Source of the DNA: Phycisphaerae bacterium
Lineage (GTDB): Bacteria > Planctomycetota > Phycisphaerae > Tepidisphaerales > Tepidisphaeraceae
Direction of reading: 5' to 3'
DNA length: 5,882 bases
Assembly: GCA_030448225.1 (NCBI GenBank)
Contig: JAUJNJ010000087.1
Location: 1 to 5,882, forward strand
Made by a program: the position numbers and the translations under genes. Below the pieces are notes generated by a model. That model had not been told where the DNA came from. It saw only the letters and a program-made list of their open reading frames with translations, and searched no databases. Shown piece after piece: positions 1 to 4,568 of the stretch (position 1 is the first letter of the stretch; each line of letters opens with the position of its first letter).

Positions 1-1
1 C

Positions 2-439
2 GCGAGCATGCGCTACCAGGAGCAGGGCGTGCCGCTGATCATCCTGGCCGGCAAGGACTACGGGATGGGCTCCAGCCGCGACTGGGCCGCGAAGGGGACG
101 ATGCTGCTGGGCGTGAAGGCGGTGATCGCCGAGAGCTACGAGCGCATCCACCGCAGCAACCTCGTCGGCATGGGCGTCCTCCCGCTGCAGTTCGCCAAGG
201 GCCAGACTCGCCAGTCGCTCGGCCTGACCGGCGTCGGCGTCTACGAGATCGAGATCGACGAGACGCTGCGCCCGATGCAGGACGTGCGCGTGCGCGCGAC
301 CTACGCCGACGCGCCGCCGATCGAGTTCACCGCCGTCTGCCGCATCGACACGCCGGTCGAGATCGAATACTTCCGCAACGGCGGCATCCTACACACCGTG
401 CTGCGGAACATGTTGAGCGGCGGCAACGGGAAGGCATAG
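2..439 (+). CDS. acnA: Aconitate hydratase, C-terminal part (5' end outside window)
   Basis: This is the C-terminal 'swivel' domain of a cytosolic aconitase, which interconverts citrate and isocitrate through cis-aconitate in the TCA cycle using a [4Fe-4S] cluster. The frame is already open at base 2 (Ala-Ser before the Met at 8), so that Met is internal and the gene starts outside the window. About 145 residues remain of a family usually near 900. The sequence shows the substrate-binding [10 protein letters not shown] motif (codons from about base 68) and the [19 protein letters not shown] block (about 130-186), both hallmarks of the AcnA/IRP1 branch. It ends in [15 protein letters not shown], a typical aconitase C-terminus, so the 3' end is intact. 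The cluster-ligating cysteines lie upstream and cannot be seen. An intrinsic terminator follows 47 bases after the stop. The assignment is very secure for aconitase and slightly less so for the AcnA subtype. Confidence 0.96.
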   Translation, partial: ASMRYQEQGVPLIILAGKDYGMGSSRDWAAKGTMLLGVKAVIAESYERIHRSNLVGMGVLPLQFAKGQTRQSLGLTGVGVYEIEIDETLRPMQDVRVRATYADAPPIEFTAVCRIDTPVEIEYFRNGGILHTVLRNMLSGGNGKA

Positions 440-450
440 GCAGCCGAAGC

Positions 451-467
451 GGGGCGGGAACCGCCCC
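451..467 (+). repeat. Small GC-rich hairpin after the aconitase gene
   Basis: GGGGCGG (451-457) pairs perfectly with CCGCCCC (461-467) across a GAA loop, 11 bases after the aconitase stop codon. No T-tract follows, so it is not a terminator by itself. It sits upstream of the real terminator and could stabilise the mRNA 3' end. Confidence 0.5.
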
Positions 468-486
468 AGCGACAATCGGATCACGA

Positions 487-521
487 CCCGGGCCGGAAGC
501 CTCATCCCGGCCCGGGCTTTT
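487..521 (+). terminator. Intrinsic (Rho-independent) terminator of the aconitase gene
   Basis: A perfect 10-bp stem (CCCGGGCCGG at 487-496 with CCGGCCCGGG at 507-516) encloses a 10-base loop and is followed by C and then TTTT (518-521). It lies 47 bases past the aconitase stop, as expected for its terminator. The T-run is short, but the stem is exceptionally stable. On the opposite strand no T-run follows the stem, so it should act only in the + direction. Confidence 0.85.
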
Positions 522-803
522 GTGTGCCCGTCCCGCGCGAGAGACGGCGATCGGCCATTTCCCTCGAAAGTCGTCGCAAGGACAAAACGGCCGCCTCGGA
601 ACCTACTCGACTCCACGGCGCGGCGGGTCGCTCATCCTCTTCGTGGTCGAAGGTTCGCCATAACGTGCTGAACCTTGGTTCCCCTTGCCGCGATCACGTG
701 CACGTCGACGTCGTGGACTGTAGAAACGGCGTTGGTCTCACGCTCCGAACCGGCGATTGCCAGCGCGCGCTGAGGCCGCCCACCGTTCTACGGGAGGACG
801 TGG
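522..803. other. Gene-free leader between aconitase terminator and membrane-protein gene
   Basis: I see no convincing gene here: open frames on both strands have Arg/Pro/Ser-rich, low-complexity translations and lack good ribosome binding sites. The visible structure is an inverted repeat AAGGTTC (650-656) / GAACCTT (670-676). An overlapping alternative pairing is possible between GAAC (670-673) and GTTC (678-681), and further GAACC copies lie at 599-603 and 747-751. A 10-bp palindrome, ACGTCGACGT, is at 702-711. A/T-richer spots (CCATAACG at 658-665) might contain a promoter for the downstream gene, but no clear -35/-10 pair is present. Confidence 0.55.
650..676 (+). repeat. Inverted repeat in the leader of the membrane-protein gene
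   Basis: AAGGTTC at 650-656 is perfectly complementary to GAACCTT at 670-676. GC at 657-658 can also pair with GC at 667-668 if T669 is bulged. No T-tract follows. It could be an RNA hairpin or a DNA operator. The right arm can alternatively pair with GTTC at 678-681, giving two mutually exclusive structures. Confidence 0.4.
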
Positions 804-872
804 ATGAGCAAGCACCCAGGAGGCGATGCCCGTGGCAACTCATCAGCAGCCCGACGCCGACCGCGGCGGTGA
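804..872 (+). CDS. Possible 22-codon leader ORF, or misread N-terminus of the next gene
   Basis: The ATG at 804 has a better-placed Shine-Dalgarno (GGGAGG, 792-797, 6 bases before the ATG) than the ATG at 826. It opens a short frame beginning MSKHPGGDARGNSS and ends at a TGA at 870-872, overlapping the start of the 826-1461 gene by 47 bases in a different frame. Two readings fit: a translated leader peptide coupled to the membrane-protein gene, or the genuine N-terminus of that gene separated from the rest by a one-base sequence error or real frameshift between about 830 and 872. The end of the mini-ORF is very Arg-rich (ARRRPRR), which looks like shadow-frame translation and favours a frame change before it. 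Too short to name. Confidence 0.35.
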   Translation: MSKHPGGDARGNSSAARRRPRR

Positions 873-1461
873 CGCGGCCGGCCCGGACGAGACGTCGGCG
901 AACGACGGCGCCCGGTCCGACGACGCGCGAGCCACGGACTTCACCGAGGCCGACGGGCCCGCCCCGGGCGAGGCGGGCGAGGCGGCCCGTCCGACCGATG
1001 CGGACGACGACCTGACGGCGGCGGTGCGGGCGGCGCAGGCGGGGCCGTACGTGCCGAGCGGGCGATTCGAGCCGCCGCGGTCGATCCCGATGCTGATCCT
1101 CGTGCTCGCGCTGATGGTCGGCATGGGGGTGTACGGCCTTGTCTGGACGCGCAACCTCGCGGCCCGCAACGAGCGCATCCGCCTGCGGACGCTCGAGGAG
1201 CGGGCGGTGAAGTACGCGGAGCAGGAGCGGTTCGTCCGCGCCAACGGCTACCTCCCCGCCGGCCGCGAGGCCAAGCCGCTCGACGCCGCCGAGCGCGCCG
1301 AACTCCAGGCCCTGCGGGACGCCTACGGCTCCACCCGAGCGGCGACCACCCAACCGTCGAGCACCCGGCCGGCATCGACCGGAGCCTCCACCCCCGCCGC
1401 CCCGGCCGTTGTCGAAGCACCACCGCCGACGACGACGCCGGCGCCCGCGGCTGGGCCATGA
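826..1461 (+). CDS. Unrecognised single-pass membrane protein with low-complexity tails
   Basis: I do not recognise a family. Read from ATG 826 the product has 211 residues. Residues 1-80 are acidic and rich in Ala, Asp, Gly and Pro, and probably disordered. Residues 87-107 are one strong transmembrane helix (IPMLILVLALMVGMGVYGLVW). Residues 108-170 are highly charged (RNLAARNERIRLRTLEERAVKYAEQERF and DAAERAELQALRDAY) and likely form a helix or short coiled coil. Residues 171-211 are a Thr/Ser/Pro/Ala-rich tail that looks like an extended linker. There are no cysteines and no visible catalytic motif. The start is uncertain: AGGAGG (818-823) lies only 2 bases from ATG 826 but an ideal 8 bases from in-frame GTG 832. 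A frame-shifted alternative start at 804 also exists. The gene converges on the 1479-1796 gene with 17 bases between stops. A structural envelope or division-type role is possible but unsupported. Confidence 0.75.
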   Translation: MPVATHQQPDADRGGDAAGPDETSANDGARSDDARATDFTEADGPAPGEAGEAARPTDADDDLTAAVRAAQAGPYVPSGRFEPPRSIPMLILVLALMVGMGVYGLVWTRNLAARNERIRLRTLEERAVKYAEQERFVRANGYLPAGREAKPLDAAERAELQALRDAYGSTRAATTQPSSTRPASTGASTPAAPAVVEAPPPTTTPAPAAGP

Positions 1462-1478
1462 TGGGGATGAAGGTGATT

Positions 1479-1796
1479 TCAGCGGGCGAATGGGCTGGAG
1501 TCGCTCAGCGAGAATTCGAGCGGGTCGCCGTGTAGATCGATCGTGCCATCGGGTTGCATCCGCAGCGGCTCGAGACCGCTCAGGACGCGCACGCGGTTCA
1601 GGGCCTGGAGGATCGTCGGCGTGAGGCTGAAGCGGTCGAGGCCGACGAGGCTCCAGCTCAGGACGAACGGGTCGAGCCCGTCGCGCCGGGTCTCGCCGGT
1701 GCGGGCGAGCGTGGTGCGCGCCAGGGCCCCGTAATCCACGGGACGGCGGGCCAGCGCGGTCGTCGGGGCGGGACGTTGTTCGCCGCGGTCGTTCAT
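1479..1796 (-). CDS. Unrecognised 105-residue protein downstream of the receiver gene
   Basis: The product is a small, apparently soluble cytoplasmic protein of 105 residues with no signal peptide, membrane segment or cysteine. Start ATG 1796 was chosen because AAGGGGGG (1806-1799 on the minus strand) precedes it directly. Further upstream in the same frame the translation is Arg-rich and antisense-like. The N-terminal ~40 residues are polar (MNDRGEQRPAPTTAL onward). The middle has a patterned stretch, DPFVLSWSLVGLDRFSLTPTILQALNRVRVLSGL (about 43-76), that looks like two helices. The C-terminus is acidic and Ser-rich. The preceding gene on the same strand ends 56 bases upstream and encodes a stand-alone receiver domain, so the two are probably co-transcribed. 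It could be an output or partner protein for that receiver, which is an inference from adjacency only. Confidence 0.68.
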   Translation of the reverse strand: MNDRGEQRPAPTTALARRPVDYGALARTTLARTGETRRDGLDPFVLSWSLVGLDRFSLTPTILQALNRVRVLSGLEPLRMQPDGTIDLHGDPLEFSLSDSSPFAR

Positions 1797-1808
1797 CACC
1801 CCCCTTGT

Positions 1809-1832
1809 AGCCGCCCGGCGGCGCGGGCGGCT
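1809..1832 (-). repeat. Intercistronic hairpin between receiver gene and the 105-residue gene
   Basis: AGCCGCCC (1809-1816) is perfectly complementary to GGGCGGCT (1825-1832), giving an 8-bp, almost all-GC stem with an 8-base GC loop. It lies between the receiver stop (1853) and the start at 1796, immediately before the purine-rich ribosome binding site on the minus strand. No T-tract follows in either direction. It is more likely an mRNA processing, stability or translation-tuning element than a strong terminator. Confidence 0.5.
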
Positions 1833-1852
1833 GCGCACGAAGGGTTCACGAT

Positions 1853-2236
1853 TCACACGGACGGCGTGCTCGCGCGGCCGAGGTTGTCGCGGACGCGGGC
1901 GGCGATCTCGCTCCAGCCGAGCTTCTTGTCGATGAAGTCGCACGCGCCGAGCCGCAGCGCCGCGGTGCGGGCGGCGGGATCGGTCGTGCCGGAGAGGATC
2001 GCGACGCGCACGTCCTCGAAGCGGGGGTCCTCCCCCATCGCGCGCAGCAGTTGGAGCCCGTCGACCTCGGGCATGCTCAGGTCGAGCAGGACGAGGTCCG
2101 GCGCGTTCTGCCGCAGTTGCTGGAGGGCCGCGGGCGCGCTGGCGACGAAGCCCGCGGTGTGACCTTCGCGCCGGAGGCGGGCGGCGAGGGTGGTGGCGCC
2201 GTCGATGTCGTCGTCGATGATGAGAATGGTAGCCAT
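1853..2236 (-). CDS. Stand-alone CheY-like response-regulator receiver
   Basis: This 127-residue protein is essentially one receiver domain with no output domain. It would be phosphorylated on Asp by a histidine kinase and act through protein contacts in the cytoplasm. The strand-1 acidic cluster is D8-D9-D10 (ILIIDDD), the phospho-acceptor is D52 (LVLLDLSMPEVDG), the switch Ser is S82 (VAILSG), and the conserved Lys is K104 (DFIDKK). The usual Pro after this Lys is replaced by a second Lys. Start ATG 2236 was chosen because the domain begins there, with a GAGAGG about 10 bases upstream on the minus strand. The frame stays open further upstream, but as Arg/Gly/Thr-rich sequence unlike the domain. 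No kinase gene is in the window, so it is an orphan here. The 105-residue gene follows 56 bases downstream and is probably in the same operon. Confidence 0.93.
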   Translation of the reverse strand: MATILIIDDDIDGATTLAARLRREGHTAGFVASAPAALQQLRQNAPDLVLLDLSMPEVDGLQLLRAMGEDPRFEDVRVAILSGTTDPAARTAALRLGACDFIDKKLGWSEIAARVRDNLGRASTPSV

Positions 2237-2344
2237 GGGTAGCGTGCCTCTCGCTGAACTCGTCGACCGGTCATGCGTCCGCGCCCCCGGGTGCCGCTTC
2301 CCCGTCCCCGTGCCCCGTGCGTGCGTCCGTCGCATAATCAACCA

Positions 2345-2360
2345 CGCGGCCGGGGCCGCG
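2345..2360. repeat. 16-base GC-rich near-perfect palindrome
   Basis: CGCGGCC (2345-2351) and GGCCGCG (2354-2360) are perfectly complementary around a central GG. As RNA this would be a 6-bp stem with a CGGG tetraloop. It lies in the leader of the receiver gene, about 110 bases before its start. In such GC-rich DNA short GC palindromes arise often by chance. Confidence 0.35.
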
Positions 2361-2473
2361 GCATTGTAGGCGGCCCGCGGCGATCCCGCGCCTTCGGTTT
2401 CGCGAGGACACAGGTTTGCCCTCGCCTCCCCCCTTCGGCAGCGGCTCGCGCTCAGCAGCCGTGGTCGGCATCA

Positions 2474-2493
2474 CATAACTACGCTTCGTTATG
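2474..2493. promoter_or_regulatory. Inverted repeat CATAAC-N8-GTTATG, possible operator
   Basis: CATAAC (2474-2479) and GTTATG (2488-2493) are perfect inverted half-sites separated by 8 bases. They stand out because they are A/T-rich in a G/C-rich region. A minus-strand TTGACA (2513-2508) lies 14 bases beyond the right half-site, so a protein bound here would cover the -10 region of a leftward promoter for the receiver operon. The geometry suits a dimeric repressor or activator. There is no direct evidence of binding. Confidence 0.3.
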
Positions 2494-2722
2494 GTTTGGT
2501 CCCCCTCTGTCAACGCCGCCCGCCACCTTGCGCTGCCGTCGCCCGACCCGGGGCTCGGCCAAGGCGTGACCGGGCTCGCGGACGCTATCGATCGAGGCAA
2601 AAGCGCGGGCGCAGGTGACATCGCACCCGGACGTCCGCGCTTCCAACGGCAGGCGTCTGATGTACGATTCGGTCGACCCCCGGCAGCAGATCACGACCCC
2701 CCGACGCGCGAGAGGAACGAGC

Positions 2723-4054
2723 ATGAACCGACGCCAATTTCTCCAGACTTCCGCGGCCCTCGCCGCCTCGTCGTACGCGGCCCCTTACGTGAAGGCGCAG
2801 GACAAGGCCGGCACGTACACGACCGCCCTCGTCGGCAGCGGGTGGTGGGGGACGAACATCGTGCGCGAGGCGCTGCGCTCGGGGCGGTGCAAGCTCGTGG
2901 CGGTCTGCGACGTCGACGCCCGGCAGATGGACAAGGCGCTGGCCGAGGTGAAGCAGGTGAGCGGCGACGAGCCGAAGCGCTACGCCGACTACCGCGAGTT
3001 GCTGCAGCAGGAGAAGCCGCAGATCGTGATCAACGCCACGCCGGACCACTGGCACGCGCTGGTGACGATCGACGCGGTGAAGAGCGGCGCGCACGTCTAC
3101 GTCGAGAAGCCGATCAGCCACACGATCATGGAGGGCCGGGCGATGGTGAACGCCGCCCGCGCCGCCGACCGGGTGGTGCAGGTGGGGACGCACCGGCGGG
3201 TCGCGCCGCACAACGTGTCGGGGCGCGAGTTCATCCGCAGCGGCAAGGTCGGCAAGATCGGCTCGGTCCGGGCGTTCGTGAACTACGGCGGCAACGGCCC
3301 CGAAAAGCCCACGGCGAACGAGGAGCCGCCCAAGGGGCTCGACTGGGACATGTGGTGCGGCCCGGCGCCGCTGCGGCCGTACAACAAGAAGATCCATCCA
3401 AAGGGGTTCCGCGGGTTCCTCGATTACGCCAACGGCACGCTCGGCGACTGGGGCGTGCACTGGATGGATCAGATCCTGTGGGTGATGGACCGCCGCGCGC
3501 CGCACACGGTTTATTCCGCCGGCGGGCGGGCGATCAAGGGCGCGCCGGTGCTGACGAAGGAGGCGCAGACGAGCGACGCGCCCGACCACCAGGTCGCGAC
3601 GTTCCAGTTCGACGACTTCACCGCCTACTGGGAGCACCGCCAGTTCGCCGGCAACAACGCCGAGAAGACCCACCCGCAGCAGGCGGTGGGGTGCTACTTC
3701 TACGGCACCGAGGGGACGTTCCACATGGGCTGGCTCGACGGCTGGACGTTCTACCCGTCGGACCCGAAGAAGCCGCCGGTGCACCAGGACGCGACGCTCG
3801 GCGAGCCGGACCAGCAGAACATCAAGGAACTGTGGGCCGACTTCCTGAGCGCGATCGAGACGAAGCGCCGCCCCGTCAGCGACATCGAGGCGATCCACTA
3901 CTCCACGAACATGTCGCTGCTCGGCATGCTCTCGCTGAAGCTCGGCCGCAGCGTGCGCTGGGACGCGGAGAAGGAGCGAGTCATCGGCGACGACGAGGCG
4001 AACAAGCTCCTCCGCCGCGACTACCGCGGCGAGTGGAAGTACCCCGAGGCGTAG
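2723..4054 (+). CDS. Tat-exported Gfo/Idh/MocA family oxidoreductase
   Basis: A 443-residue NAD(P)-dependent oxidoreductase of the glucose-fructose oxidoreductase/inositol dehydrogenase family, probably acting outside the cytoplasm on a sugar, polyol or related carbohydrate. Residues 1-26 are a twin-arginine signal (RRQFLQ at 3-8, then Ala/Ser-rich), so export in folded form with bound cofactor is expected. The Rossmann domain follows, with GSGWWG at 38-43, CDVD at 62-65 closing the second strand, and the ATPDHWH loop at 105-111. EKP at 128-130 is the family motif whose Lys lies at the active site. The substrate domain has GDWGVHWMD at 241-249, where H246 is the likely catalytic His. The length is normal for the phylum's Tat-signal members. 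Start ATG 2723 is set by the signal peptide and AGAGGA (2711-2716) 6 bases upstream. A two-TM protein gene follows after 23 bases. The exact substrate cannot be told from sequence. Confidence 0.95.
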   Translation: MNRRQFLQTSAALAASSYAAPYVKAQDKAGTYTTALVGSGWWGTNIVREALRSGRCKLVAVCDVDARQMDKALAEVKQVSGDEPKRYADYRELLQQEKPQIVINATPDHWHALVTIDAVKSGAHVYVEKPISHTIMEGRAMVNAARAADRVVQVGTHRRVAPHNVSGREFIRSGKVGKIGSVRAFVNYGGNGPEKPTANEEPPKGLDWDMWCGPAPLRPYNKKIHPKGFRGFLDYANGTLGDWGVHWMDQILWVMDRRAPHTVYSAGGRAIKGAPVLTKEAQTSDAPDHQVATFQFDDFTAYWEHRQFAGNNAEKTHPQQAVGCYFYGTEGTFHMGWLDGWTFYPSDPKKPPVHQDATLGEPDQQNIKELWADFLSAIETKRRPVSDIEAIHYSTNMSLLGMLSLKLGRSVRWDAEKERVIGDDEANKLLRRDYRGEWKYPEA

Positions 4055-4077
4055 ATCGACGGCGGCGAGGGATCGTA

Positions 4078-4545
4078 ATGAGTGACGCGACGAGCGAACG
4101 CTTCGAATACGAGGGCGTCCGATTCGGTGACGAAGGTGTGGCGGACGTCGAGGGCGGAAGGGTGGGACTCTACGTGCCTCGCGCGCAGATCGACCGTTTG
4201 ACCGTGCGGTATGGCGCGCGTTCGCTTCATCCGATCCTGCAATTGGTGATGGGCCTCCTGCTGGTCGGCCTCGGCCTGCTGCCGGCGATACACCTGGTGA
4301 TGTGGGCGGTGAAGGGTGGGACGATTCACCTCCTGGAAGTTGCCATGATCGTCATGTTGATCATTGGGGTGTGGCTGATCATCGACGCGCCAAGGCGCGG
4401 CTACCTCATCGACGTCGCCGGCAGCGGCGGGCGCAAGCGGCTACTGTTCGCCTCCGGTGCGTCGAAGACAGGCGTGGAAGCGTTTGCCGGTCGCGCACGC
4501 GAACGGTTCGGTTACGACGTGCAGATCGATTTGAAAGACGCCTAG
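4078..4545 (+). CDS. Small two-TM protein, possible PH-like domain split by membrane hairpin
   Basis: A 155-residue protein I cannot assign to a named family. Residues 1-50 look like beta strands (FEYEGVRFGDEG, VGLYVPRAQIDRLTVRYG). Residues about 54-77 and 84-103 are two hydrophobic helices forming a membrane hairpin. Residues 107-155 return to a strand-strand-helix pattern (GYLIDVAGSGGRKRLLFASG, then VEAFAGRARERFGYDVQI). Strands, 'I..I..L.V.YG', a TM hairpin, then strands and a final amphipathic helix resemble small bacterial PH-like membrane proteins; this is a pattern inference. No signal peptide or cysteine is present. Start ATG 4078 has GAGG (4067-4070) 7 bases upstream. It lies 23 bases after the oxidoreductase stop, so co-transcription is likely. 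The reading frame is also open far upstream through the oxidoreductase gene, but only as antisense-like Arg-rich sequence. It converges on the next gene with 23 bases between stops and no obvious terminator. Confidence 0.85.
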   Translation: MSDATSERFEYEGVRFGDEGVADVEGGRVGLYVPRAQIDRLTVRYGARSLHPILQLVMGLLLVGLGLLPAIHLVMWAVKGGTIHLLEVAMIVMLIIGVWLIIDAPRRGYLIDVAGSGGRKRLLFASGASKTGVEAFAGRARERFGYDVQIDLKDA

Positions 4546-4568
4546 TCGAGCGACGCGGTGCCCGCACG

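Larger units (their letters stand above)
2237..2722. other. Divergent intergenic region between receiver and oxidoreductase genes
   Basis: This 486-base region presumably carries promoters for the receiver gene (leftward) and the oxidoreductase gene (rightward). I see no convincing gene: frames on both strands give Arg/Pro-rich, low-complexity translations. Visible signals are weak. On the minus strand a perfect TTGACA lies at 2513-2508, but its best -10 at 16-base spacing, TAACGA (2491-2486), is poor. An isolated TACAAT on the minus strand (2368-2363) lacks a -35. On the plus strand TACGAT (2663-2668), 16 bases after TTCCAA (2641-2646), is a weak candidate for the oxidoreductase. Two inverted repeats (2345-2360 and 2474-2493) are listed separately. 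Confidence 0.5.

Noticed and set aside
694..1459. Minus-strand open frames opposite the single-pass membrane protein
   Set aside because: They are Arg-rich translations without structure. The + frame has a clean transmembrane helix between polar segments, which is better evidence of coding.
1554..2162. 202-codon open + frame antisense to the receiver operon
   Set aside because: It overlaps a receiver domain with all its conserved residues on the minus strand, and the + translation is Arg/Ala/Ser-rich.
2615..2722. Upstream start of the oxidoreductase at ATG 2615
   Set aside because: It would add 36 residues before the twin-arginine signal. ATG 2723 places RRQFLQ at residues 3-8 and has a well-spaced AGAGGA.
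2585..3898. 437-codon open frame on the minus strand, antisense to the oxidoreductase
   Set aside because: Its translation is rich in Arg, Val, His and Leu and typical of antisense reading of GC-rich genes. It conflicts with a recognised family on the other strand.
2491..4077. Very long open + frame continuous with the 155-residue membrane protein, which would give a 684-residue protein
   Set aside because: It overlaps the well-supported oxidoreductase in another frame and its translation is Arg/Pro/Gly-rich with no domain features. Lack of stops is expected in such GC-rich coding DNA. The real gene starts at 4078 with its own ribosome binding site.
4546..4568. Bidirectional terminator between the two convergent stop codons
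   Set aside because: Only a trivial GTCG/CGAC pairing is visible and no T-tract follows on either strand.
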